A DNA stretch of 18,404 bases from an uncultured Rhodospirillales bacterium (GCA_937873165.1 CALMVH010000036.1:1-18404), one strand, 5' to 3'. Positions 1 to 7,311 are shown, counted from the first letter of the stretch. Program-made: numbers and translations. Notes: generated by a model from the sequence alone, not told the origin.

Positions 1-1
1 G

Positions 2-562
2 TCCAAGGTCAAGCTGGCTCAAAGGCGGTTGCGCGCGGCCAATCCCTTTATCGACATTGCAGTTCAAGACATGCGCGTGGCGGAGGACAACATCCGGGCT
101 TTGGTCGAACCGTACGATTTGGTGCTCGACTGCACCGACAATTTCCGCGCCAAGTTCGTTTTGAACGATGCGTGTCTCGCCGCCAGGCGCACGCTGGTCG
201 CCGCCAGCGTGCACCGGTTCGAGGGGCAGTTGCTGGTGGTGCGCCCCGGCGATCCAGCAGGATGCCTGCGTTGCCTGTGGCCAGAAGTGCCGTGCCTTGC
301 CTGCGCGGGCGGTTCGTCGTGCGAGGATGCCGGGATCATCGGCGCGGTTCCGGCGATGGTGGGGGCTATGCAGGCCCTTGAAGCCATCAAGATCGTGCTC
401 GGCTTGGACAGCGGCGCGACGCAGAACCTGATCGTGTGGGATGGCCTTTCGCAGCAAACGACCCGCTTGAAACGCCGCCGCGACCGCGCCTGCCCCGCCT
501 GTCGAGAAAGCCCGGCCAGCGGAGCCTCGGCGGTGCCTGTTCTGGAAGGGATGGGCGTTTGA
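2..562 (+). CDS. moeB: MoeB/ThiF-family adenylyltransferase, C-terminal part (5' end outside window)
   Basis: This is the C-terminal part of an E1-like enzyme of the HesA/MoeB/ThiF family. Such enzymes adenylate the C-terminal glycine of a small sulfur carrier (MoaD or ThiS), so that sulfur can be loaded for molybdopterin or thiamine synthesis in the cytoplasm. The frame is open to the window edge (it reads SKVKLAQRRLRAANPF), so the nucleotide-binding N-terminus lies upstream. Visible motifs are LVLDCTDNFRAKFVLND, the RFEGQLLVV strand, a zinc-ligand pair CLRC and CPAC, and the EDAGIIGAVPAMVGAMQALE helix. The stretch between the first CxxC and EDAG is Cys-rich (CLACAGGSSC), which is unusual. 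The gene ends three bases before the moaC-moaB fusion, so the two are probably one operon. MoeB is preferred over ThiF because of the molybdopterin neighbours. Confidence 0.88.
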   Translation, partial: SKVKLAQRRLRAANPFIDIAVQDMRVAEDNIRALVEPYDLVLDCTDNFRAKFVLNDACLAARRTLVAASVHRFEGQLLVVRPGDPAGCLRCLWPEVPCLACAGGSSCEDAGIIGAVPAMVGAMQALEAIKIVLGLDSGATQNLIVWDGLSQQTTRLKRRRDRACPACRESPASGASAVPVLEGMGV

Positions 563-565
563 GCG

Positions 566-1498
566 ATGCGTGACATTTCGCAAAAGCCGCGTCTGTTGCG
601 CAGCGCCGTCGCCACAGCACGCCTGGTGTCAGACGCCGCCACCGTCGCAACGCTGCGGCAGAACGGCGATCCCTTGATTGTCGCTCGAACAGCGGCAATC
701 CAGGCGGCGAAAAATACCAGCCACCTGATACCCTACCGACATTCCGCCCCGATCGAGTTCGCGACCGTGGACTTCGATCTTGATGACGCGGCTGTGGATA
801 TACGGGTGGAGCTGAAGGCCATCCACAGAACCGGGGTGGAGGTGGAAGCCCTTGCGGCGGCATCGCTCGCCGCCTTGACGCTCTACGACCTTCTGGAGCC
901 TGTCGCATCCGGCTCGATGCTGATCGAGGCCGTGACCCTGGCCCGCTCGAAACGTGGTACCAGCCAAGCGAAGCCTCTTGCCGGATTCCCGATCCGCGCA
1001 GGCATCCTCGTCCTGTCCGACAGCGTTGCCTCAGGTGCGAAGGGCGACGCTTCGGGCGCAGCCATCCGCAAGCGACTGGAGGAGTGCGGCGTCGCTATTG
1101 AGCGGCAGGAAGCCGTAGCCGACGAGGCAGATCGGATTGCGCCCGTGCTGCACGCATGGTGCGACGAACTGCACCTCGACCTGATCGTAACCACCGGCGG
1201 CACGGGTCTCGGTCCGCGCGATGTCACTCCGGAAGTCATCGCGGGATTGATCGAGCGGCGCCTGCCCGGAGTCGAGGAAGCCATGCGGGCCTATGGGCAG
1301 GAACGTGTGCCAACGGCCATGCTGTCGCGCAGCGTGGCGGGTCAACGCGGCGGCACGGTGCTGATCGCCCTGCCGGGATCGCCGGGTGCCGTATCGGAGT
1401 CGCTGAACGCCATCATGCCCGCCCTGCTGCATGCGGTGCCAGTCACCAGGGGCGAAGGTCATCAAGGACACGGCTATGCCAAACCTCCTGCCGCTTGA
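566..1498 (+). CDS. moaCB: MoaC-MoaB fusion protein (molybdenum cofactor biosynthesis), MoaC half atypical
   Basis: This 310-residue protein joins two molybdopterin enzymes. Residues 1-135 are a MoaC domain (cyclic pyranopterin monophosphate synthase accessory fold), and 143-290 a MoaB/MogA domain, which adenylates molybdopterin. The start is set by MRDISQK, which matches the MVDxSxK opening of MoaC. The MoaB half looks intact: TTGGTG at 209-214, GPRDVTPEV and ALPGSPGAVSE. The MoaC half keeps RTGVEVEAL and TLYD but is altered at key sites. E. coli Lys51 (KGD) corresponds to Asn33 (NGD), and Lys131 (DMCK) to Glu111 (DLLE). The LCHPL segment reads YRHSA, with only the His kept. Known MoaCB fusions that I recall keep the second lysine. 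The MoaC activity may therefore be lost or changed, which is an inference. It overlaps moeA by 23 bases. Confidence 0.87.
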   Translation: MRDISQKPRLLRSAVATARLVSDAATVATLRQNGDPLIVARTAAIQAAKNTSHLIPYRHSAPIEFATVDFDLDDAAVDIRVELKAIHRTGVEVEALAAASLAALTLYDLLEPVASGSMLIEAVTLARSKRGTSQAKPLAGFPIRAGILVLSDSVASGAKGDASGAAIRKRLEECGVAIERQEAVADEADRIAPVLHAWCDELHLDLIVTTGGTGLGPRDVTPEVIAGLIERRLPGVEEAMRAYGQERVPTAMLSRSVAGQRGGTVLIALPGSPGAVSESLNAIMPALLHAVPVTRGEGHQGHGYAKPPAA

Positions 1499-2690
1499 GG
1501 CGGCGCTGGCCCGCGTGGCGGCTGTCGAGCCCGTTTGCCGGCAAACTGAATCGGTGCCGGTCGAGCGGGCGCTGGGACGTGTTCTGGCCGCCGCGGTGAC
1601 GGCGCCCCGTGACATTCCACGCTTCGACAACTCGGCGGTGGATGGCTTTGCCATCGGCAGCGACGCAAAGGAGGGCAGCCGGTTCGAAGTGGTCGGAACA
1701 GCCTCGGCAGGCACGCCGTTTGCGGGCGGGCTGGATACCGGCAAGGCCGTGCGTATCGCGACGGGCGCGGAACTGCCTCGAGGCACTGTCACGGTCGTGA
1801 TGCAGGAAGACTGCACCCCGTCCGGCGACACCGTTACGGTAGGTACAGTTTCCCAAGCAGGTGCCCATTGTCGTCGGGCGGGGCAGGATGTAACGGCGGG
1901 GGCGACAGTCCTTTCGCCCGACCGCCGCCTGTCCGCGCCCGATCTATCCATGCTGACGGCCCTGGGGTTGGCGCACAGTACCGTCAGGCGCACCTTGCGG
2001 GTCGGTCTTGCCTCCACGGGCAGCGAGTTGATCGAACCCGGCTGCGAACTGCAAGCAGGACAAATCCACGACAGCAATCGCCCCCTGCTGAAGGCGTTGT
2101 TGCAATTCTATCCGGTGGAAATCGTCGATCTCGGCGTATTGGTCGACGACGCCGATACCACCAGGACAAGCCTGCTGGAAACGGCAGGGCGCGTTGACGT
2201 AATCGTGACAACGGGCGGCGTTTAGGTCGGCGCACGGGACTATGTGCGCGAAACCATTGAACACCATGGTGAGGTGATCTTCTGGCGTCTGGCAATCAAG
2301 CCGGGCAAGCCCGTGCTGTTCGGCCGGCTGGGGCAAACACCCCTGCTGGGCCTGCCGGGCAATCCGGTCTCCACTTTCGTGACTTTCAACCTGCTGTGCC
2401 GCCCTCTTCTGTACCGGCTGCTGGGCGCGGAAGGCAGTCCGCTGCTTCGCATCCCGGTTCGCAGCGACTTTACCTATCGCAAGTCGGCCATGCTGCGGGA
2501 GTTCGTGCGCGTGTCACTTGTTAGAGGCGAGACAGGCCTTGGCGCCATCTTGTTCCGCAGTCAGCTATCCAACCTGATTTCATCATTGCTGGAAAGCGAT
2601 GGGCTTTTGGACCTGCCTGCGGGCACCGATCTGGTGCAACCCGGGGATATCCACGAGTTCATACCCTGGACCGCATTTGAAGCGCTGTAA
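1476..2690 (+). pseudogene. moeA: moeA molybdopterin molybdotransferase interrupted by an in-frame amber codon
   Basis: MoeA inserts molybdate into adenylated molybdopterin. The start is the ATG at 1476, seven bases after an AAGGA ribosome site inside moaCB. The frame codes 249 residues to a TAG at 2223-2225 and then continues in the same frame, still clearly MoeA, to a TAA at 2690. Without the TAG it would be 404 residues, the normal family length. The N-terminal part has PRFDNSAVDGFAI (about 49-60) and IHDSNRPLL. The TAG falls in the conserved TTGGVSVG motif, which reads TTGGV-stop-VGARDY; a serine codon TCG changed to TAG by one base explains it. After it come IKPGKPV, GLPGNPVSTF and the domain IV sequence. 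No frameshift is seen. It is either a true nonsense allele, a suppressed stop or a sequencing error. Downstream initiation would give only an inactive fragment. Confidence 0.93.
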
Positions 2691-2776
2691 CGATTTTGCG
2701 GACAAGCCTGGGTTTCTGGTCTACATTCGGAATACGTGGCCGGTGAAAACTGGAGTCGCCAAGCTTGGGATCGTTG

Positions 2777-4267
2777 ATGACCTTACAATCGGATGCCGGA
2801 TCACGCCCTCTCGGCGTCTGGAGTCTCAAACTAGACCTGTTGCAATCGCCTGCGGCGGTCCGGTACGGGCTGGCGTTCCTGTATGTGTGCCTGGCCAGCT
2901 GGCTGCGATGGATTCTGGTTCTCGATAACGCACCCTTCCTGCTCTACATGCCGGGCATGTTCGTGATCGGCTTCCTGCTGGGGCAAGGTCCCGGCTTTGC
3001 CGCCACCCTGCTATCGGCTATAGCGTCCGACTACATTGCGTTTGAACGCAAAGGGCTTTCGTTCTGGGCGCCGTCCCAGATCGTCACCTCCATCCTGTTT
3101 ATTCTGATCTGTGGCGGCTTGGTGCTGGTTTGCGACGCGCTGAGAACCGCCTTGCTGGCACGCCGCAGCGATCTGCTAAGCATGAGCACATCCAACGCCT
3201 CGCTGATGGAAAGCCAGGCGGCTCTGGAAGAAAGCGAAGCCTTCCTGCGCAGCACGCTGGAAAGTTCGCCCGACTGCATCAAGGTTCTGGACCTTGATGC
3301 CAAGGTGATGTTCATGAACGGCCCGGGCCGGAAAGCCATGGATGTGGTCGATTTCGGCAAGATCGAGGGCTGCCCCTGGCCGGATTTCTGGCACGACGAA
3401 TACAATGAAGCCGCGGGCGTCGCGATCAGCCAGGCGCGTGCCGGCATCACCTCGCGCTTCCAGGGTCAATGCCTGACCGTAGCTGGCGTTGCGAAATGGT
3501 GGGATGTCGTGGTGGCGCCGATCCGCGGTTCGGACGGTCAAACCCAGAAGCTGCTTTCGATCTCGCGCGACATCACCGAACAGAAACACGCCGAGGCACA
3601 GCAGCGCCTTTTAAATCACGAGCTTGCCCACCGCATGAAGAATACCTTGGCGATGGTCCAGGCCATCGCCAACCAGACGCTTCGCCGGTCGGGCAGCATT
3701 GCCGAAGCGCGCAACGCCTTCGAAGCGCGGCTGATTGCACTGGGCAAGGCGCAGGATCTACTGATTGCGACGCACTGGGAAAGCGCGGAACTGCACGATA
3801 TCCTCCGCAACGCCCTGGCGCCCCATGGCATCGATACCGGCCGGTTTTCGATAGAAGGTCCCGATATTCGGCTTTCGTCCCGATGCTCGCTGGCTTTGTC
3901 GCTCGCCCTGCACGAGCTGGCGACCAATGCCGCGAAGTATGGCGCCTTGTCCGTGCAGACGGGCCGGGTGCTGATGAACTGGACGCTCTACGACGACGCT
4001 GGCTTGACCCGCATGCGCTTCGAGTGGAAGGAGCATGGCGGTCCCGCTGTTCAGGCGCCTTCCAGCACCGGGTTCGGATCGGTCATGATCGAACGCTCCC
4101 TGGTGGGCTACTTCAAGGGCACAGCCGACATCCAGTACCCGCCAGACGGCGCCCGCTTTGTTCTAACGGCACCGGTAACGCGTTCGCAGACAGACTTTTC
4201 CTCGGGCGAGGCGGAAGTTCTGGCCGCGGGTGAACGGGTGCTCCCAACCAAGGTCGACATCGCATGA
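2777..4267 (+). CDS. Membrane-bound PAS sensor histidine kinase of the HWE family
   Basis: A 496-residue sensor kinase at the inner membrane. About three to four hydrophobic segments lie at residues 28-120, resembling the DUF4118-type membrane sensor region. A short linker (134-160) leads into a PAS domain at about 155-270, ending in the PAC-like SISRDITEQK. The kinase core has the H-box ELAHRMKNTLAMVQ (phospho-acceptor probably His285), the N-box LHELATNAAKYGALS with His379 and Asn384, and the W-x-E signature at Trp417-Glu419. These last features define the HWE family, common in alphaproteobacteria. The ATG at 2777 is preferred over the in-frame TTG at 2765, because GGGA at 2767-2770 is well placed as a ribosome site. 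Its stop overlaps the start of the following receiver gene, so the two are surely coupled and are probably cognate. The signal sensed cannot be read from the sequence. Confidence 0.9.
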   Translation: MTLQSDAGSRPLGVWSLKLDLLQSPAAVRYGLAFLYVCLASWLRWILVLDNAPFLLYMPGMFVIGFLLGQGPGFAATLLSAIASDYIAFERKGLSFWAPSQIVTSILFILICGGLVLVCDALRTALLARRSDLLSMSTSNASLMESQAALEESEAFLRSTLESSPDCIKVLDLDAKVMFMNGPGRKAMDVVDFGKIEGCPWPDFWHDEYNEAAGVAISQARAGITSRFQGQCLTVAGVAKWWDVVVAPIRGSDGQTQKLLSISRDITEQKHAEAQQRLLNHELAHRMKNTLAMVQAIANQTLRRSGSIAEARNAFEARLIALGKAQDLLIATHWESAELHDILRNALAPHGIDTGRFSIEGPDIRLSSRCSLALSLALHELATNAAKYGALSVQTGRVLMNWTLYDDAGLTRMRFEWKEHGGPAVQAPSSTGFGSVMIERSLVGYFKGTADIQYPPDGARFVLTAPVTRSQTDFSSGEAEVLAAGERVLPTKVDIA

Positions 4268-4656
4268 CGATACCCGATGCGAGTATTCGACCATCCATCC
4301 TTGTGGTGGAGGATGAAATCCTGATCCGGCTGGAGCTTGTCGATCTTGTGGAGGAAGCCGGATTCCTGGTCTATGAGGCCGGCAATGCCGATGAAGCCCT
4401 TCGTCAACTAAGGGACCATCATGACATCCATGTTCTGATCACGGATATCGATATGCCGGGATCGATGGATGGACTAACGCTGTCGCATCATGTGCGTGAC
4501 TGTTGGCCCCCGGTCCGTATCATCGTGGCGTCCAGCCATGTCAAGGTCACGGCGCGGGAGCTTCCCGACCATGGCGTTTTCATCGATAAACCGTACGATA
4601 CCCCTCGCGTTCGATCCCTTCTTTCCCAAATCGCGGGTGAAATACAAAGGGCTTGA
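4264..4656 (+). CDS. Single-domain response regulator (CheY-like receiver)
   Basis: A 130-residue protein that is only a receiver domain. The acidic pair is Glu16-Asp17 (VVEDE), the phospho-acceptor is most likely Asp61 in LITDIDMPG, the switch serine lies in IIVASS (about 90), and the conserved lysine is Lys109 in FIDKPYD. No DNA-binding or enzymatic output domain follows. It begins inside the stop of the HWE kinase gene (ATGA overlap) and is very probably its partner. Stand-alone receivers paired with HWE kinases often act through protein contacts or phosphotransfer, not direct DNA binding. The diguanylate cyclase gene that follows is a plausible but unproven downstream target. Confidence 0.92.
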   Translation: MTIPDASIRPSILVVEDEILIRLELVDLVEEAGFLVYEAGNADEALRQLRDHHDIHVLITDIDMPGSMDGLTLSHHVRDCWPPVRIIVASSHVKVTARELPDHGVFIDKPYDTPRVRSLLSQIAGEIQRA

Positions 4657-4673
4657 CCGGTGTCAGAATCCTC

Positions 4674-4688
4674 TTAACCGTAAATAAA
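4674..4688 (+). promoter_or_regulatory. CtrA-like half site in AT-rich leader of the GGDEF gene (weak)
   Basis: The 69 bases between the receiver gene and the GGDEF gene are far more AT-rich than their surroundings, which suggests a separate promoter for the cyclase. Within them TTAACCGTAAATAAA resembles the alphaproteobacterial CtrA consensus TTAA-N7-TTAA, with a full left half and a three-of-four right half. No clear minus 35/minus 10 pair with proper spacing is visible. This is pattern matching only. Confidence 0.2.
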
Positions 4689-4725
4689 ACGTTACTTTTT
4701 GTTAAAACAACAGTAGATAAGCTGA

Positions 4726-6099
4726 ATGAGGCTTGTCTTCCCCTTTGTTGCCATAGCAGTTGCTTGCCTGGCGTTGCTGAGCTGGGCCTTTGGCGATACT
4801 GCAGCCGGTACGGTCGCGTTCGAGGCGGCGGCTCAGCCGGTCGCGGCGGCCGGGCTGGTTGTGCTTGGGGTCGGGGTATTGTTCTACCAGCCTCATACCG
4901 CCCCTCAGCGCACCCGGATCATCGGCACCATTCTGTCGGTGTGCTCGGTAGGTGGTGGACTAGTCGAACTGAACGACACGTTTTTCGCGACAGGACTGGG
5001 ACTGACCAGCCGCCTGTTTCCGCATGTGCCATTGCAATACCGCCCGGCCATGGCGCCGAATACGGCCTTTTGCTTTGTCATGCTCGGGATGGCGTCGCTG
5101 TTGGCGCGGCCGCCATCGCGCGATCCGAACGGCTATGTCGGTAACCGCCTGGTCACCGGCTCACAGGCGCTCGCGAGTCTGGCGGCCCTGATTGCCATGC
5201 TTGCCGTGATTGGGCACGTGTACCATGCGGGATCGTTTGTTGCCATCGCGCGGGCGCGGCCCATGACCATGGATACGGCGTTCTGCTTTATCTTTCTTTC
5301 CATCGCGGTGCTTCAGATCCATCCAACCCGCGGGCTGGTACGCTATGTCACCAATCCCGGTCCGGGCGGCTATACTGCCCGGCTGCTGCTGCCGGTATCA
5401 TTGTTGCTGCCGGTCGGGCTCGGGTGGTTGCGGATCGCAGGCATGCGCGCCCATCTGTTCGAGGCGGAAATGGGCATCGCGGTATCGGCCTTGCTCAACG
5501 TCGTCATGCTCTTCTCCCTGACGCTGTTGGCCGCGCGCACGCTGTTCCAGATGGATCAAAAACCCCGTCAGGTCGAGGCAGAGCTGATTTACCGGGCCAC
5601 GCACGACTCCCTCACGGGCCTTGCCAATCGCGCGGTGTTTCGGGATCAGCTTTTGCGGCGATTGAAAGTGGCGCGCAACCGGCGGCGCTCCTGTTTCGCT
5701 GTTTTTTATCTTGACCTGGATGGCTTCAAGCAGGTCAACGATGTGTTTGGCCACGATGCAGGGGACCGGCTGCTGATCGATGTTGCCGATATCCTGCGTG
5801 GATGTACGCGCGCGGGCGATACCGTTGCGCGGTTCGGAGGCGACGAGTTTGTGATCTTGTGCGAGGAAATCGAGGATCGCGACGACGCTTCGCAGATGGC
5901 GGCACGCATCGTTGCCGCCATGCCGCGCCGGTTTACCGAGAATGAAAAATCGGTCCCCATCGGCATCAGCGTCGGCGTTACGATCAACCCCGCACACGCC
6001 AACGAAACAACGCCGGACGATCTGCTGCGCCAGGCCGATGTCGCGCTATACCGGGCAAAAAGCCGCGGCAAAGGGTGCTACGAAATGGCGCACGCTTAG
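4726..6099 (+). CDS. Membrane-anchored GGDEF diguanylate cyclase
   Basis: A 457-residue protein predicted to make cyclic di-GMP from two GTP at the inner membrane. Residues 1-275 hold roughly seven to eight hydrophobic segments with no recognised sensor domain. The GGDEF domain spans about 285-455: THDSLTGLANR, the metal-binding YLDLDGFKQVND, and ARFGGDEF with an intact GGDEF active loop at 371-375. RAGD at 362-365 lies five residues upstream, in the right place for the RxxD inhibitory site, so product feedback is likely. The membrane part contains a repeated segment, PNTAFCFVMLGMASLL at 111-126 and MDTAFCFIFLSIAVLQ at 182-197, suggesting an internal duplication. The ATG at 4726 has no strong ribosome site. 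It follows the receiver gene by 69 bases and converges on the next gene, ten bases away. Confidence 0.92.
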   Translation: MRLVFPFVAIAVACLALLSWAFGDTAAGTVAFEAAAQPVAAAGLVVLGVGVLFYQPHTAPQRTRIIGTILSVCSVGGGLVELNDTFFATGLGLTSRLFPHVPLQYRPAMAPNTAFCFVMLGMASLLARPPSRDPNGYVGNRLVTGSQALASLAALIAMLAVIGHVYHAGSFVAIARARPMTMDTAFCFIFLSIAVLQIHPTRGLVRYVTNPGPGGYTARLLLPVSLLLPVGLGWLRIAGMRAHLFEAEMGIAVSALLNVVMLFSLTLLAARTLFQMDQKPRQVEAELIYRATHDSLTGLANRAVFRDQLLRRLKVARNRRRSCFAVFYLDLDGFKQVNDVFGHDAGDRLLIDVADILRGCTRAGDTVARFGGDEFVILCEEIEDRDDASQMAARIVAAMPRRFTENEKSVPIGISVGVTINPAHANETTPDDLLRQADVALYRAKSRGKGCYEMAHA

Positions 6100-6109
6100 T
6101 TCGTACCAG

Positions 6110-6499
6110 TCAATCCTGCCCGTCGCCCGCAATGCCCTCCGAACCTGGGGCATAGTCCAGAAGATAGCTCAGCCCCGTTTCGGTCAGGCCGTAAAGCGGC
6201 GCGAAAGCCGCAAGGTGGCGCGGGGCGACTTTCCGTTTACCGGTCTCGAGCCGCGATGTTTCGCTTTTCGATATTCCTGTCTGGGCAGCGACCTGATCCA
6301 AGGTAAGGTTCGCGCGGGCTCGCAAATGCATCAAGCGCTCTCCGACCCCGCGCACGCAGATTTGCTCCACATAAGCCTGCGTGAACTCCTCCGGCTTGTG
6401 TCTGGCGGCAGGGCCGTCCGGCGCGGCGCCACTGCGGATGATCGCGCGGGCGCGGTTTGCCCACGCTCCGGCGCCGGGCAGGAGAAAATCCTCGCTCAT
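6110..6499 (-). CDS. Cro/CI (XRE)-family helix-turn-helix protein coupled to LuxR
   Basis: A 129-residue probable DNA-binding regulator. An XRE-type helix-turn-helix covers about residues 52-112: RLMHLRARANLTLDQVAAQ, then the recognition helix region ISKSETSRLETGKRKV (76-91). The first 50 residues have no recognised domain. The frame is open further upstream, but the ATG at 6499 is chosen because it overlaps the LuxR stop by four bases (ATGA), the usual sign of translational coupling. Stop codons of this gene and the diguanylate cyclase face each other with ten bases between. It could modulate the LuxR partner or bind DNA independently. Its target is unknown. Confidence 0.82.
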   Translation of the reverse strand: MSEDFLLPGAGAWANRARAIIRSGAAPDGPAARHKPEEFTQAYVEQICVRGVGERLMHLRARANLTLDQVAAQTGISKSETSRLETGKRKVAPRHLAAFAPLYGLTETGLSYLLDYAPGSEGIAGDGQD

Positions 6500-7239
6500 A
6501 TCAAAGGCTGCACAATACCGAGCGTAACCGCCTTCACGGCTGCGTGGGTTCTGGTGGATGCCGACAGCTTTACCATCGAAGCACGGACATGCTGGTTTGC
6601 CGTGTCCTCCGAAATGGCCATGATCCTTGCGATTTCCCGCCCGGTCTTGCCGCTGGCGATCCACATAAGCGCCTCTTTTTCGCGTTCTGTCAGATCTATC
6701 AGCTTGCGGTCGGGCATGGCCTGCGCCTTGTACAGCGCCAGGATACGCTCGTGCATGAGGTGAGCAAGGTCGGTCAAAGCCGCCCCTCTTTCCTCCAACG
6801 CGCGCGTTCTTTCGTTGAATGATCCGTCTGGCAAGGCAGAGAACAGCCCTTGCGTGGCCGGACTGTGCAAGGGAACCGAAAATCCATCGGCTATGCCATG
6901 GCCCGCCGCCTCCTCAAACAACGTCCGTACTGTTTTCGAAGCCCCGTCCAGAGGCAGGCTTCGCCATGTGAACGGCAGGACCGACATCATTCCGCGTTTG
7001 TGGACGGGATCATGGTAAAGGTACTGCTGATCCAGGTACCGCTCTACCCAAGCGGGCGGATAGTTGCACAGGAGTGCGACCATCCTGTCGGAGTGAGATC
7101 CTCGCCACGAGAGATGGAAAGCCATGCGGTTGAAGCCGATCCTCAGCAGGAACGATCCGGCGATATCCTCTATTTCCTTGGGCGTTCCGGCCGCCGCGAG
7201 GGCTTTGACGTCCTGTGACGGAACCCGGCATTCCCACAC
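6496..7239 (-). CDS. LuxR-family regulator with autoinducer-binding domain, no luxI nearby
   Basis: A 247-residue quorum-sensing type regulator. The N-terminal domain (about 15-165) carries the acyl-homoserine-lactone pocket residues, counted with the same spacing as in TraR: Trp64, Tyr68, Asp77-Pro78 and Trp92 (TraR Trp57, Tyr61, Asp70, Trp85). The C-terminal helix-turn-helix (182-245) is canonical: LTEREKEALMWIASGKT, then ISEDTANQHVRASMVKL. The start is GTG at 7239, seven bases after AGGAGA (7247-7252 on the minus strand), a strong ribosome site. No LuxI synthase lies in the window, so it may be a solo regulator or have its partner elsewhere. It overlaps the XRE-type gene that follows. The gap upstream holds candidate operator repeats. 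Confidence 0.9.
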   Translation of the reverse strand: MWECRVPSQDVKALAAAGTPKEIEDIAGSFLLRIGFNRMAFHLSWRGSHSDRMVALLCNYPPAWVERYLDQQYLYHDPVHKRGMMSVLPFTWRSLPLDGASKTVRTLFEEAAGHGIADGFSVPLHSPATQGLFSALPDGSFNERTRALEERGAALTDLAHLMHERILALYKAQAMPDRKLIDLTEREKEALMWIASGKTGREIARIMAISEDTANQHVRASMVKLSASTRTHAAVKAVTLGIVQPLI

Positions 7240-7255
7240 GCGGCAGTCTCCTATT

Positions 7256-7269
7256 CATCATAATTGATG
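7256..7269. repeat. Inverted repeat CATCA-N4-TGATG beside the luxR ribosome site
   Basis: The two five-base arms are perfect complements around TAAT. The repeat lies just upstream of the luxR ribosome-binding site, a position where a bound repressor could block transcription. The arms are short, so chance occurrence is possible. Confidence 0.35.
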
Positions 7270-7275
7270 CAACTA

Positions 7276-7282
7276 TACAGGT
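7276..7282. promoter_or_regulatory. Half lux-box-like sequence TACAGGT
   Basis: TACAGGT equals the right half of the classical lux box (…TACAGGT). The matching left half, ACCTGTA 13 bases earlier, is not present: that stretch reads ATTGATG. It lies in the luxR upstream region, so binding by the LuxR protein itself is conceivable, but a single seven-base half site is weak evidence. Confidence 0.2.
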
Positions 7283-7297
7283 TATCGTCCGGGCATG

Positions 7298-7311
7298 CGA
7301 AATATATTTCG
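7298..7311. repeat. Perfect 14-base palindrome in the luxR/RHH intergenic region
   Basis: CGAAATATATTTCG is identical to its own reverse complement over all 14 bases, and is AT-rich in a GC-rich region. It lies in the 140-base divergent gap between luxR and the ribbon-helix-helix gene, 42 bases centre to centre from the inverted repeat at 7256-7269. Candidate binders are the HTH or RHH proteins encoded on either side. It is too short and lacks a T run, so it is not a terminator. Confidence 0.5.

Noticed and set aside
1031..2077. Long antisense open frame (348 codons) opposite moaCB and moeA
   Set aside because: The plus-strand genes are well supported by motifs; the antisense translation has no recognisable domain.
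2226..2690. Separate short MoeA C-terminal gene with internal start at 2244
   Set aside because: It continues the upstream frame exactly and lacks its own ribosome site. It is better described as the second half of the interrupted moeA.
2691..2776. Promoter or terminator between moeA and the HWE kinase
   Set aside because: No hairpin with a T run and no convincing promoter pair could be found in these 86 bases.
6500..6664. Upstream extension of the XRE-type regulator
   Set aside because: It lies over the helix-turn-helix end of luxR; the ATGA overlap start is far better supported.
7263..7282. Complete lux box
   Set aside because: Only the right half matches; the left half has just two scattered identities.
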